This document shows, piece after piece, positions 53,366 through 62,870 of a DNA stretch of 64,000 nucleotides. The DNA is taken from NCBI GenBank assembly GCA_024653485.1, contig JANLFY010000002.1:1-64000 (forward strand), read 5' to 3'. Numbering within the stretch: position 1 is the stretch's first letter; the number at the start of each line of letters is the position of its first letter. The position numbers and the translations under genes are program-made. This DNA is from Bacillota bacterium (GTDB lineage Bacteria; Bacillota; SHA-98; UBA4971). A model generated the notes under the pieces. The model ran no database searches, was not told the DNA's origin, and saw only the letters and a program-made list of their open reading frames with translations.

Positions 53366-53719
53366 CCGTCTTCACCTCGTAGTCGTAGTGATCACTGTAC
53401 TAATGCTGCCCCCGGTTCCCGATTGTTAACCTCTCTAGATTCCATGCCACAATGGGCTTAGGGTCGCATGACCGGTTGACGCCCTTGACGCCGTCGGCGG
53501 TCCGTGATGACGTGTCGATCCCTCCGACGAGTCTCCATTCGGGCGGACACACTCGTGATCAGAAAATCCTTACGCGATTAGAAGGAAATCTGGACTGCCT
53601 ATCGAATACTCCTCATAAGGACGTTATAACGGGATGATCTATTACCGTTATAATGGCCACTGCGCGGGGGCGTCTGACGATTTCCCCTGCAAGATCTTGA
53701 GCACATGGGAGACGTTGAA
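53366..53719 (+). promoter_or_regulatory. Regulatory region of operon 4 with an inverted-repeat operator
   Basis: CGTTATAACGG (53622-53632) and CCGTTATAATG (53645-53655) form a nearly perfect 11-bp inverted repeat with a 12-base spacer. The right arm contains TATAAT (53649-53654), so regulator binding would cover the -10 element. No good -35 is seen. This is the likely site of the GntR/UTRA regulator encoded just downstream. The rest of the region (53366-53620) shows no gene. Confidence 0.7.
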
Positions 53720-54460
53720 ATGCTGAACAGAGACAACCCTACTCCGCTGTATTACCAGCTAGCTGAGGAAATAAGGTCCAGGATTGAGTCCAATGAGTAC
53801 GTCATTGGGGAGGCCATCCCGCCTGAGCCGGAACTTGAGCAGCTGTTCAGAGTGAGCCGCGTGACTGTACGGAATGCCATCGACCTTCTGGTATCCCAAG
53901 GCTTGCTTGTCAAGCGGCCGGGGAAGGGAACGTTCGTGCGCGCTGCCAAAGTCACGCAGCCCCTCAATGTCATAAGCAGCTGGACAGAGACGATGCTTGC
54001 ACGCGGTGTGAAGGTCGAAACCAGGGAACTAAGAGTCGAAGAGAAACTACCGCCTGCCAGAGTGGCAGAGGTCCTGTGCCTGCAGCCCGACGAGCCGGTA
54101 GTCGAGGTATTCAGACTCCGAATGGCGAACGGCGAACCTATGACTCTGATGACGAACTACCTCGTCACATCGATCGGCAGGCCTCTAATGAAGATAGGGG
54201 TGACCGATGAATCTCTATACAGAGTCCTCGAGGAGAAGCTGGGCGTGGTCCTTGCCAGTGCTGAGGAGATAGTCCAGGCACTCGCCGCAGATGGGGAACA
54301 GGCAAAACGCCTGGGGGTGAAAAGGGGGTTTCCATTGATACAGGTGGCTCGAGTAACCTATGACTCGGAGGGCACGCCGATCGAATACGTGACAGTGGTG
54401 TCTAGGGCGGACCGATATCAATACAGCGTTCATCTCGCCGGGCGACCGAAGCGTTCTTAA
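53720..54460 (+). CDS. GntR-family regulator, HutC/UTRA subfamily (operon 4)
   Basis: 246 residues from the ATG at 53720 (GGGAG 9 bases upstream; an ATG at 53705 is possible). The winged HTH spans about 5-75 (LYYQLAEEIRSRIESNEYVI, FRVSRVTVRNAIDLLVSQGL, RPGKGTFV). The UTRA ligand domain follows (WTETMLARGVKVETREL, RLRMANGEPMTLMTNYLVTS, EYVTVVSRADRYQYSV). UTRA regulators bind sugar phosphates, sugar acids or urocanate-like ligands and usually act as repressors. It is first in operon 4 and faces the TTATAA-containing operator. Confidence 0.9.
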   Translation: MLNRDNPTPLYYQLAEEIRSRIESNEYVIGEAIPPEPELEQLFRVSRVTVRNAIDLLVSQGLLVKRPGKGTFVRAAKVTQPLNVISSWTETMLARGVKVETRELRVEEKLPPARVAEVLCLQPDEPVVEVFRLRMANGEPMTLMTNYLVTSIGRPLMKIGVTDESLYRVLEEKLGVVLASAEEIVQALAADGEQAKRLGVKRGFPLIQVARVTYDSEGTPIEYVTVVSRADRYQYSVHLAGRPKRS

Positions 54461-54511
54461 GAGCACGCGGTGCGCACCGAGCACACGTTAGCAGAGAAGG
54501 AGGCGCAATGG

Positions 54512-56323
54512 GTGTCGATAGGAGGGTTTCACGGACGTCTACTTCTCGTTGATCTGAGTTCCCGGGAGTGGGGGACGGAGACAGTCCCGGGGGAGTACTA
54601 CGAGGCGTTGCTTGGTGGACGCGGCGTGGCTGCACGCTACTACTACGACCGGACCGGGCCTTCCGTCGACCCCTTCGGAGAAGACAACGAGCTGATCTTC
54701 TTCACGGGTCCGCTGACCGGAGTGAAGATCCCCTGCGGAACAAAGCTGAGTCTGTCCACCCGCTCACCTCTCACCATGCACTATACCTGCTCGAACGCCG
54801 GCGGCGACCTCGGACCACGCCTGAAAGCGGCGGGGTACGACGGCCTCATCGTTCGCGGCAGAGCGACCTCACCAGTCTACATCAAAGTGTCGGAGCAGGG
54901 CGTAGACATCCGCGACGCTGCTGACCTTTGGGGGCTGACAGTGTCCGAAACTATGGAGAAGCTTCGCGACACGTCGGTTTCCCCTTCCGAGAGTGTCCTG
55001 ACCATAGGGCCAGCTGGGGAGAGACTTGTACGCTTCGCGTCAATGATGGCCGACGACCGGGTCTTTGGCCGAGGAGGCGCCGGGGCCGTGATGGGCTCCA
55101 AGCGCCTCAAGGCTATAGTGGTGGGTGGCAGCCAGGAAGTGCCAGTTGGTGACGCCAGGGCGATCGACGCTGTTGTGCCGGAACTAGCCAGGACGATCCG
55201 TGGCGAGAAGTTGGATCTAGCGGAATTTGGCACCTCTCAGCTGACGCAGATCATGAATGACCTTGGCTGCTATCCCATCGAGAACTTCCGCACATCGTAC
55301 TCGGAGAATATCGAAGCCATCAACGCAATCACCATGAAGGCTAAGTATTGGTTCAAGAATTCCTCATGCTACAGATGTCCCATCGCGTGCGGACAGGTGT
55401 GTAAGGTCAAGGAGGGGCCATTCGCGGGTTGCGCAGTGAGGCCCGAGTACGAGTCCAGCTGGGCCCTCGGCGGGCACTGTGGCGTGACCGATTATTCTGC
55501 GATTCTTGGGGCGCTTCATCTGTGCAATGAATATGGGCTAGACTCCATGACGGCCGGGTACATGGTCGGGTTTGCGATGGACCTTTTCCAGCACCGGCTA
55601 ATAGATTCGAGACATCTGGCTGGTATATCTCTCGAGTTCGGCGACGGCGAAGATTTGGTGAAGATGATCGAAATGATAACTCTTCGTGAGGGACTGGGAG
55701 CCGAGCTCGCAGACGGTATTCTAGCTGTGCTCGAGCGTCACCCCGACTGGGCTGAGTACGCAGTGCACGTCAAGGGTATGCCGTTCGCCGGCTACGATCC
55801 CCGGGCGTTCCACGGGATAGGACTGACGTACGGAACCTCGAGCCGAGGTGCATGCCACAACGTCGGCGGCTGGACCATTTCTGATGAACTCTTGTCCGGC
55901 CGGTATGACCGATACGCGTTGGTAGGCAAAGGTGAGCTAGTCAAACGGCTTCAGGATGTGCGCGCGTTCGTGGACTCGTCGGGCATCTGCACCAACGCTC
56001 GAAGACCATTGGGTCTCACCGACAAACCGAAGGATGTCGTTCTGAAAGCCGTCACGGGACTGGACATGACACCAAGACTCATTGAAATTGGAGAACGCAT
56101 ATATAACCTCGAGCGGCTGTGCCTCAACCGGGAAGGCGTGGGTCGCCGCGACGACCTGCTCCCGGCGCGGATGAGCGTTCCGATACCGACCGGACCGGCC
56201 GCCGGCCATAGTCTTGGCTCGGCTGAGTATGACGTGATGCTGGATGAATACTACCGCACGCGGTGCTGGAGCGTGGATGGGCGGCCGAGTGAGGAGAAGC
56301 TGAAAGAACTCGGTCTATCTTGA
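54512..56323 (+). CDS. Aldehyde ferredoxin oxidoreductase family protein (operon 4)
   Basis: 603 residues from the GTG at 54512, which is 8 bases after AGGAGG and gives the usual N-terminus GFHGRLLLVDLSSRE. The tungsten/molybdenum-pterin N-terminal domain has LGGRGVAARYYYD, FFTGPLTGVKIPCGTK and RGGAGAVMGSKRLKAI. The 4Fe-4S ligands are C286-x2-C289-x3-C293 (SSCYRCPIACG) and C493 (DSSGICTN). AORs oxidise aldehydes to carboxylic acids with ferredoxin in anaerobes. The position between a sugar regulator, cupin and FGGY kinase suggests that a sugar aldehyde or a breakdown aldehyde is the substrate. No dedicated cofactor gene is in the window. Confidence 0.92.
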   Translation: MSIGGFHGRLLLVDLSSREWGTETVPGEYYEALLGGRGVAARYYYDRTGPSVDPFGEDNELIFFTGPLTGVKIPCGTKLSLSTRSPLTMHYTCSNAGGDLGPRLKAAGYDGLIVRGRATSPVYIKVSEQGVDIRDAADLWGLTVSETMEKLRDTSVSPSESVLTIGPAGERLVRFASMMADDRVFGRGGAGAVMGSKRLKAIVVGGSQEVPVGDARAIDAVVPELARTIRGEKLDLAEFGTSQLTQIMNDLGCYPIENFRTSYSENIEAINAITMKAKYWFKNSSCYRCPIACGQVCKVKEGPFAGCAVRPEYESSWALGGHCGVTDYSAILGALHLCNEYGLDSMTAGYMVGFAMDLFQHRLIDSRHLAGISLEFGDGEDLVKMIEMITLREGLGAELADGILAVLERHPDWAEYAVHVKGMPFAGYDPRAFHGIGLTYGTSSRGACHNVGGWTISDELLSGRYDRYALVGKGELVKRLQDVRAFVDSSGICTNARRPLGLTDKPKDVVLKAVTGLDMTPRLIEIGERIYNLERLCLNREGVGRRDDLLPARMSVPIPTGPAAGHSLGSAEYDVMLDEYYRTRCWSVDGRPSEEKLKELGLS

Positions 56324-56349
56324 TCTGATTCGGAAGGAGGCATGGGCTG

Positions 56350-56730
56350 TTGTCTCCCAAAGTCGTTGATCTTCACGTTGAGGCCGTGGATTCGGATGTG
56401 TGCTCGTTCCCGACTCTGCTCAACGCTAAACCTGATGCAATAGTGAGAGACTCGTTCGTCCTCTTGTCGCCGGAGAAAGGGGGCTCTGAGAGCATCACCA
56501 TGGGCTATACGGTGGTGTACCCGGGGTGTCGAACGCGCGGTCATCAACATGCTGACCTGGAGGAGGCGTACTTCGTTGTGAAAGGCCGTGGCACGGCCGT
56601 TGTCGGGGAAGAGGAGTTTGAGATAAGCCAAGGCAGCGCGTTCTACGTGCCGTTTGGAAAGTTTCACGCGGTGAAGAATCCCTACAAGACATGCCTGGAG
56701 TATGTGTGGGCCATTGCGCCCAAGCGCTGA
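56350..56730 (+). CDS. Cupin-domain protein (operon 4)
   Basis: 126 residues, a single cupin barrel: RTRGHQHADLEEAYFVVKGR (first motif with two His and Glu) and GSAFYVPFGKFHAVKNP (second motif with His). The TTG at 56350 is 9 bases after AAGGAGG. Small cupins of this kind are sugar isomerases, mutarotase-like enzymes or lyases. It lies between AOR and the kinase and may isomerise the sugar or sugar acid; this is inference. Confidence 0.8.
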   Translation: MSPKVVDLHVEAVDSDVCSFPTLLNAKPDAIVRDSFVLLSPEKGGSESITMGYTVVYPGCRTRGHQHADLEEAYFVVKGRGTAVVGEEEFEISQGSAFYVPFGKFHAVKNPYKTCLEYVWAIAPKR

Positions 56731-56763
56731 TGGACTTCGGTTCTCCGGTCGAGGTGAAGCCGA

Positions 56764-58296
56764 ATGGGTTCAAAGGACTACGTATTGACAATCGACATAG
56801 GAACCGAGACAGGACGCGCGGCTTTGGTCGACCCGAGCGGATCGTGTGTGAGGATTGTCTCAGTCCCTTATGAGGTTGACTGCCCAAAGCCCAATTGGGT
56901 CCAACAGGATCCGGAGATGTGGTGGACATCGACATGTCACAACATTCAGCAGCTGCTGAAGGAGTGCGAAGTCGATCCAGCCTCGATAGCATGTGTTGCC
57001 GCGTGTGGACAGATGCACGCGCCTGTCTCCCTGGCGAAGGATGGATCGCTGGTTCCCGGACCGGTTCCCCTCTGGTGTGACAAGAGAACGGCCGACTTGT
57101 GCAAACAAATCCGGGCGTCCAATGACGAGGTGGCATTGGCGCGACTAGCTGGCAATCCGGTATGTCCGTCTTGGACCGGACTGAAGATGGCTTGGCTGCG
57201 TGAGAACAGCCCGGCGGTTTACGAACGCACATGGAAGTTCCTTACCTGTAAGGATTTCATCAACTACAAGTTGACGGGGGAGGTCGCAACGGACTACTCC
57301 GAGGCTTCCGGAACGTTCTTGATGGATGCTGAGAGAAAGGCCTGGTCGGTTGAGCTTTGCGACGTCTTGGACGTTGACATCGGTAAGCTCCCACCCATTC
57401 TGCCGGCGGACCACGTAGTCGGCACGGTAACGAGAGAAGCCGGAAGGCAGACGGGTCTTGCCGAGGGTACGCCGGTCGTAACGTGCGGCGGCGACATGAT
57501 GTGTATCCTTCTGGGAGCGGGAGTGGCAGTCCACGGAGTAGCGTGCGACGTCACGGGCACTGCTGCGGACATATCGGTCTTCTGCCCGTCTCCCGTCACC
57601 GACATCCGTCTCATGAACCTGCATCACGTTGCGCCTGGCTGGATCGCTTTCGGTATCCTCGACGCCGGCGGCGGCAGCCTGAAATGGTTCAAGGACGAGT
57701 TCTGTCAAGAGGAGCGGCGTGAAGCCCAGGAGTGCGGCGTCTCGGTATATGAGGTCATGAGCAAGAAGGCATCGGCCGTGGGGCCTTGTTCTGAGGGAGT
57801 GGTCTTCCTTCCCTACCTGTTGGGCGAGCGAACCCTGGGGACTCCCAATGCGCGCGGAGTCATTTTCGGCCTTACGACTCGACACACGAAAGCCCATGTC
57901 ATCAGAGCAATCATGGAGGGAGTCAACTTCGACTTGAGGCAGAGTCTAGAGATCATAGAAGAAAGCGGGGTGAGTGTTAGGGAGATCAGGGCTACCGCAG
58001 GAGGCGCTAGGAGCTCCGTGTGGTGCCAGATCAAAGCCGACATCTACAAGAAACCCATAGTCGCGCTCGAGGAAACTGAAGGAGGGATCATGGGCGGCGC
58101 AATTCTGGCATCGACGGGCGCGGGATTGTACGAGTCTGTCGAGGAAGCTGCGTCCGCAATGGTGAAACGCGGACAGACCTATTTGCCGTCGCCTTCTTCG
58201 GTGGTCCGCTATGACGAAGGCTATCGCGTATTCAAGTCGCTTCATGACGCTCTCCAAGACAAGTTCGACGCGGCGGCTAGGGTCTTCGCGGGCTGA
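56764..58296 (+). CDS. FGGY-family carbohydrate kinase, xylulokinase-like (operon 4)
   Basis: 510 residues, full FGGY length. N-terminal domain: TIDIGTETGRAALVD (phosphate-1 loop) and ACGQMHAPVSLAKDG. Catalytic Asp in TCGGDMMCILLGAGV. C-terminal ATP site with GTAADISVF, LDAGGGSLKWFKDE and RATAGGARSSVWCQIKADI. It phosphorylates a sugar, sugar alcohol or sugar acid with ATP. Closest by pattern to xylulokinase and related ketose/aldonate kinases, but the substrate cannot be read. The start follows GAGGTGA, 33 bases after the cupin gene. Confidence 0.92.
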   Translation: MGSKDYVLTIDIGTETGRAALVDPSGSCVRIVSVPYEVDCPKPNWVQQDPEMWWTSTCHNIQQLLKECEVDPASIACVAACGQMHAPVSLAKDGSLVPGPVPLWCDKRTADLCKQIRASNDEVALARLAGNPVCPSWTGLKMAWLRENSPAVYERTWKFLTCKDFINYKLTGEVATDYSEASGTFLMDAERKAWSVELCDVLDVDIGKLPPILPADHVVGTVTREAGRQTGLAEGTPVVTCGGDMMCILLGAGVAVHGVACDVTGTAADISVFCPSPVTDIRLMNLHHVAPGWIAFGILDAGGGSLKWFKDEFCQEERREAQECGVSVYEVMSKKASAVGPCSEGVVFLPYLLGERTLGTPNARGVIFGLTTRHTKAHVIRAIMEGVNFDLRQSLEIIEESGVSVREIRATAGGARSSVWCQIKADIYKKPIVALEETEGGIMGGAILASTGAGLYESVEEAASAMVKRGQTYLPSPSSVVRYDEGYRVFKSLHDALQDKFDAAARVFAG

Positions 58297-58476
58297 TAGT
58301 CGGGACGGCTTCGTACATCGCGTGGCATCGAGCCATAGTCAACGTTGGCCCGAAGGCGGCGGCCCAAGGGCATCGCCTAGGCTGGGCTGAAGACACCACC
58401 GGAGACGCCCGTGGGTTGTCTTCCGGAGCCGACTCTGAGTAGCTCAACACATAGCGTTGACAGGAGGTCATCTGCC

Positions 58477-59205
58477 ATGACAATTAAGACACGCGAGTGG
58501 GGTTACACGAATCCGATAATCGCTCCGCTCTATCCGAGACCACCGATTTACTGGGTCGGTGCCAAGGTACAACTCGTGCTCTATGAGGCAGACATTGACG
58601 CCATAAGGAGCGTTGTTCCTGAGCCCTTGGAGGTTACGTCGAACAAAGTCATCGCCTGGATTTCCGACCTTCCCATGGGCACTCAAGGCCCCGGCCAGGA
58701 GGCTTGCATCTACGTGACGGTTCGCTACGGCGATTACGTGGGTACCTATGAGCCTTTCTTGTACGTTGGTCACGAGATACCGCTGGCAGGCGGCAGGGAA
58801 ATCTGGGGGTTCTGCAAGAAGCTCGCCAATATATCGCTCACCTTCGACAAGGAGGTCGTCCTGGGCGAAGTCGAGCGTCGAGGCACGAAGATCATGAAGC
58901 TCCAGAACACCATCGACGAACCAGCGTCGCTCTCCGAGCTTCCTCTGGGACCCGTGTTCTCGCTCAAGTACATACCAGGAGCTGCCGAAGGAGAACCGTC
59001 GCTCAGACAACTAGTGTTCACGCGCGCCGATCTCAAGGCTCGACCCGGTGAGTTCTTCAGGGGGCGCGGGTCTGTCAACTATGAGAGGTCGGACATAGAT
59101 CCTACCTACTTGCTTTCTCCCACGAAAGTGATCGCGGGTTACTATGGCATCTGTGACATGGTGCTTCCCCTCGGAGAGATCGTACATCGGTACCCTGAAG
59201 GTTGA
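58477..59205 (+). CDS. Acetoacetate-decarboxylase-family protein (operon 4)
   Basis: 242 residues from the ATG at 58477 (AGGAGGT 8 bases ahead). The Schiff-base lysine pair is present: GREIWGFCKKLANIS gives K114-K115, equivalent to K115-K116 of clostridial acetoacetate decarboxylase. Other family patterns: PEPLEVTSNKVIAWISDLPM, YEPFLYVGHEIPL and IAGYYGICDMVLPLG. The family covers decarboxylases, aldolase-dehydratases and others, so a beta-keto acid derived from the imported sugar is a fair guess. No ctfAB or solvent genes are nearby, which argues against acetone production. Confidence 0.85.
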   Translation: MTIKTREWGYTNPIIAPLYPRPPIYWVGAKVQLVLYEADIDAIRSVVPEPLEVTSNKVIAWISDLPMGTQGPGQEACIYVTVRYGDYVGTYEPFLYVGHEIPLAGGREIWGFCKKLANISLTFDKEVVLGEVERRGTKIMKLQNTIDEPASLSELPLGPVFSLKYIPGAAEGEPSLRQLVFTRADLKARPGEFFRGRGSVNYERSDIDPTYLLSPTKVIAGYYGICDMVLPLGEIVHRYPEG

Positions 59206-59388
59206 TACCGGGCGGACACCATGTCAGGGCGACGCACGCTTCAGGACAATACCCACTAAACGAGGGGGGTGGTCTTCGGGAAACAGGCCGCGAGCGATCA
59301 CCACTGTGCGTGCAGCAAGCCGGGGACTATGGAGACGGACCTGACCGTTTGAGCATTCGATTCTACGAAAGAAAGAGGGGACGCAGAA

Positions 59389-60741
59389 GTGTCCAAGAGA
59401 GCCTTGAAACGCGTGGTGTTGCTGGTCACCATGCTGACAGTGTTCGGAATGTTGACGGTTGGGGCACAGGCACGCGTGACGCTGAAGTGGGCGACGATAG
59501 CAGGCTTTTACACTGACTGGGCCAGCGAGCTCGTGAAAGAATTCGAGGCGAAGACGGGCGTAGACGTCCAGGTTGTTCAGATAGACCTCGCGACGATGTA
59601 CGAGAAGGAAGCCATCGAGATGGCAGGCCGCACAGGTGCATACGACCTCGTGACAGTTGAGAGCACGTGGCTTGCCGAATGGGCCAACGCAGGGTGGCTC
59701 GAGCCTCTTGACGGCTTCATTTCGCAGACGCCTAAGTCGGAGTTCGACATCAACGACGTGAGCCCAGCTTTGGTGAGGATCTCGTGCTCATACAAGGACA
59801 GGGTATACGCTTTGCCATACTACACGTTTACCGCTGGAATGTTCTACCGCAAGGATCTCTTTGACGATCCAGGAGAGCGGGAAGCCTTCAAGAAGAAGTA
59901 CGGATACGACCTGGCGGTTCCGAAGACGTGGGAGCAACACAAGAACATCGCGGAGTTCTTCACGCGCAAAGCGGGACAGACACTCAAAGGTCAAGTGCTG
60001 AAAAGCGACTTCTACGGTGTCGGCATGATGGCAGGTCGATTCGACGAGATTCAGGACGAATGGCAGGCCATTCTCTGGGCCATGGGCGGGGAAGTCATGG
60101 ACAAGAACATGAATCCCGTTGTCAACAGCCCTATCGGCGTTAAGGCTACTCAGCACTATCTCGACACCCTCAAGTTTGCACCTCCAGGAGCGTTGACGTC
60201 ATCCTATGATGAAGTAATTGCGCAGCTGCAGCAGGGTATGATCGCCATGACCATGGGCATGTTCCTAGACCAGTGGGCCAACGCGGTCAAGACAGAGAAG
60301 AACGTTCCTGGAGCTGTGATAGCCTGCGCGCCTGCACCTGGCTACACGGCATTCATCGGATCCTTCTCGGTGTCGATTCCGCGCGACTCTAGGCAGAAGA
60401 AGGAAGCCTGGGAGTTCCTCAAGTTCCTGTCCGGACCGGCGACTCAGAGGAAGTTCGCCCTCGGCGGAGGCACGACCTGCCTAATGAGTGTATTGCTCGA
60501 CCCTGAAGTCCAGAAACATCGTGACGTCGCTGGGCACTACCCCGTCCTGGCCGACATTCTGAAGTACCACGCCGACAACCATGTGGAGCATCCCTGGTTG
60601 AATTCGCCCGCTGCAGGCAAGATATATCGGGAAATGTCCGTGTGCCTCTGCGCGGCGGTGGCAGGCGAGATGACAGCGAAGCAGTCAATGGACACGCTGG
60701 CTGAGAGAATAAGACTCTACCACTCACAGGCGACAAAGTGA
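59389..60741 (+). CDS. Sugar ABC transporter solute-binding protein (operon 4)
   Basis: 450 residues. GTG start after AGAGGGG and a signal peptide (RVVLLVTMLTVFGMLTVGAQA). Family-1 features: VTLKWATIAGFYTDWASELV, TGAYDLVTVESTWLAEWANA, YALPYYTFTAGMFYRKDLF and FIGSFSVSIPRDSRQKKEAW. Its gene is followed by a hairpin and then the permeases. Confidence 0.9.
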   Translation: MSKRALKRVVLLVTMLTVFGMLTVGAQARVTLKWATIAGFYTDWASELVKEFEAKTGVDVQVVQIDLATMYEKEAIEMAGRTGAYDLVTVESTWLAEWANAGWLEPLDGFISQTPKSEFDINDVSPALVRISCSYKDRVYALPYYTFTAGMFYRKDLFDDPGEREAFKKKYGYDLAVPKTWEQHKNIAEFFTRKAGQTLKGQVLKSDFYGVGMMAGRFDEIQDEWQAILWAMGGEVMDKNMNPVVNSPIGVKATQHYLDTLKFAPPGALTSSYDEVIAQLQQGMIAMTMGMFLDQWANAVKTEKNVPGAVIACAPAPGYTAFIGSFSVSIPRDSRQKKEAWEFLKFLSGPATQRKFALGGGTTCLMSVLLDPEVQKHRDVAGHYPVLADILKYHADNHVEHPWLNSPAAGKIYREMSVCLCAAVAGEMTAKQSMDTLAERIRLYHSQATK

Positions 60742-60751
60742 CCGGGCGGTT

Positions 60752-60789
60752 CCGGTGGTGGGCGGGCTTGGCTAGCCGCCCACCACCGG
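60752..60789 (+). other. Perfect 14-bp hairpin between binding-protein and permease genes (operon 4)
   Basis: CCGGTGGTGGGCGG (60752-60765) pairs perfectly with CCGCCCACCACCGG (60776-60789), loop of 10 bases, starting 10 bases after the binding-protein stop, without a T tract. Its place and strength point to mRNA protection and differential expression. Confidence 0.8.
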
Positions 60790-60813
60790 GGTCCAGGAGG
60801 GGGGACGCTTGTC

Positions 60814-61746
60814 GTGGCCGTCGAAGAGCTAGTGCGCCCACACGGTGCCAGACGTTCTCTGATGTTCGAGTTGACTCGTGGCAAGTACTTTCGTTACGTC
60901 ATACTTGCTCCGGCGATGGTGATCATATTCTTCTTTGCACTCTTCCCTCTCCTTTATACCCTGCGGCTCAGTTTCATGAATCAGGTGCTGACAAACCCGG
61001 GCGCGCCTTCGTTTGTCGGTCTCGCAAACTACCGCAGGGCGTTGAACGATCCCATGTTCTGGTCGTCGCTGGGGCGAACCATGTCCTTTACCCTTATCGC
61101 GGTCTTCTTGGAGATGCTTCTGGGAACCCTCATTGCGTTCTTGCTTGCTCAGCCTGTCGGAGGACGGGGGTTGGTGAGAACGCTGATGCTCTTGCCTGTC
61201 ACCGCCGCTCCTGTCGCAATGGGCCTAGTGTGGAGATACATGTACCATGCCGACTTCGGGATCATCAACTTCCTTGTGCAGAAGGTCGGGCTCGCCAGGA
61301 GGAACTGGCTTGGCGAACCATCCATTGCGATGTACGGGATCATATTGTTTGACGTCTGGCAATGGACGCCCTTCGTGGCCTTCGTAGTATCTGCCGGCCT
61401 TCACGCCCTCTCCAAGGAACCATTTGAAGCCGCCCAAGTAGACGGGGCTCCCAAGTGGCTCGTTTTCAAGTCATTAATCGCACCGATGATGGCTCCTCTG
61501 TGGGTCTTCGTGTTCCTCTTGAGAGTCATAGATGCCGTTCGCCTTTACGACCCGATTTACGCCCTGACGCGCGGCGGCCCCGGCACTGCCACGGAAACCC
61601 TCAGTTGGTACCTCTACCGAAACGCGTTCGCCTACTGGGACACCAGTTATTCTGCGGTCATTGCACTCCTCTTTCTGTATGGAATGATGATCATCAGCTC
61701 TCTCACGATACGAGCTATGGAGAAAGCGGTCGGGAAGGAGCGGTGA
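60814..61746 (+). CDS. Sugar ABC transporter permease, MalF type (operon 4)
   Basis: 310 residues, six transmembrane helices. EAA loop PFEAAQVDGAPKWLVFKSLI; loop ALTRGGPGTATETLSWYLY. GTG start after AGGAGGGGGG. The stop is 3 bases before the next ATG. Confidence 0.9.
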   Translation: MAVEELVRPHGARRSLMFELTRGKYFRYVILAPAMVIIFFFALFPLLYTLRLSFMNQVLTNPGAPSFVGLANYRRALNDPMFWSSLGRTMSFTLIAVFLEMLLGTLIAFLLAQPVGGRGLVRTLMLLPVTAAPVAMGLVWRYMYHADFGIINFLVQKVGLARRNWLGEPSIAMYGIILFDVWQWTPFVAFVVSAGLHALSKEPFEAAQVDGAPKWLVFKSLIAPMMAPLWVFVFLLRVIDAVRLYDPIYALTRGGPGTATETLSWYLYRNAFAYWDTSYSAVIALLFLYGMMIISSLTIRAMEKAVGKER

Positions 61747-61749
61747 CCC

Positions 61750-62586
61750 ATGCCTCCGAGCCTGCTTGCGAGCAGACCAAGGATCAATGTCATTGCCACG
61801 GTTGCTATCTTTGCCGTTTCTCTAATGTTTGTGTTCCCCGTGTACTGGATGGTTGCTACTTCATTCAAGCAGCCGCTGGACATCCTCACGCCGCGGCCGA
61901 AGATCCTATTCTCGCCAACATTCGAGAACTACGCGTACTTGATTGAGAACAGCGAGTTTGGGCGATACCTCATAAACAGCCTGATCGTCTCGGTCTGTTC
62001 CACGGCGGCTGTATGCGTCCTCGGTTTTCTGGCTGCGTACTCGTTCGCCAGGTACGACGTCGGGCGCGGCCAGCTGACGTTCTTCATCCTTTCAACGAGA
62101 ATGTTCCCGCCTATCGCGGTGGTGATACCGTACTTCCTCATTTTCCGGTCACTGCACCTCATCGATACGAGACTCGGTCTCATCCTCTGTTACACGATGT
62201 TCAATTTGCCGTTCGCCATCTGGCTCCTCATGGGATTCATAAGTGACGTTCCGGTCGGCCTTGAGGATTCGGCCCGGATCGACGGCCATACTCCTCTCCA
62301 GGCGCTCTGGAAAGTGGTCGTACCTCTGGTGGCGCCTGGTCTCGCAGTGACCGCCATTTTCTGTCTTCTGTTCAGCTGGAACGAGTTTCTGTTCGCGTTC
62401 TTGCTCACGCGATCTGTGGCGACCACGGCGACCGTTGGTGTTTCGGGGTTCTGGACTCAACGCGGAATACTCTGGGGCCCGATGTGCGCCGCTGCGACCA
62501 CGGCCGTGGCTCCCATGTTCATATTCACTCTATTCCTCCAGAAGTACATAGTGAGAGGGCTTACGTTTGGCGCTGTGAAGGGCTGA
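61750..62586 (+). CDS. Sugar ABC transporter permease, MalG type (operon 4)
   Basis: 278 residues, six transmembrane helices. EAA loop LEDSARIDGHTPLQALWKVV; the C-terminus FLQKYIVRGLTFGAVKG is the canonical MalG end. GGAAGGAG precedes the ATG, inside the end of the upstream gene. Confidence 0.92.
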   Translation: MPPSLLASRPRINVIATVAIFAVSLMFVFPVYWMVATSFKQPLDILTPRPKILFSPTFENYAYLIENSEFGRYLINSLIVSVCSTAAVCVLGFLAAYSFARYDVGRGQLTFFILSTRMFPPIAVVIPYFLIFRSLHLIDTRLGLILCYTMFNLPFAIWLLMGFISDVPVGLEDSARIDGHTPLQALWKVVVPLVAPGLAVTAIFCLLFSWNEFLFAFLLTRSVATTATVGVSGFWTQRGILWGPMCAAATTAVAPMFIFTLFLQKYIVRGLTFGAVKG

Positions 62587-62598
62587 GGAGGGACTCGC

Positions 62599-62775
62599 AT
62601 GAGCACAAGTGATCGGATATTCTGGGGGGTCGTGACGTTCGTTTTCGTGTGCCTGTTTTGGCTGAAGTTCGTGGAAAGGTTTCTTCCCATGTGGTTCGGA
62701 ACGATCGTTGCTATAGGCGCCTTCCTGGGGGTACTGGCTTTCGGTCGTCCGAAGGCGGGGGCGTCGCGGAAGTGA
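62599..62775 (+). CDS. 58-residue two-helix membrane protein in operon 4
   Basis: ATG at 62599, 8 bases after GAGGAGG and 12 bases after the permease stop. The product starts MSTSDRIFWGVVTFVFVCLF, has a second hydrophobic segment MWFGTIVAIGAFLGVLAF, and ends in a basic tail RPKAGASRK. The two-helix hairpin, strong ribosome site and tight spacing make it a real gene. I know of no named family; it could be a small accessory subunit of the importer. Confidence 0.75.
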   Translation: MSTSDRIFWGVVTFVFVCLFWLKFVERFLPMWFGTIVAIGAFLGVLAFGRPKAGASRK

Positions 62776-62870
62776 TCGAGCTGATGAGTTCCATCGTAGG
62801 GGAGTGCTGATTGGGTCGATTGCCGGCGCATCGGGCGACCTTGAAGTTAGGTCCATGGGGGTACATAGCG

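Noticed and set aside
58477-59205. Acetone-forming acetoacetate decarboxylase
   Set aside because: The Lys pair is present, but no CoA-transferase or solvent genes are near and the gene lies within a sugar operon. I kept only the family-level call.
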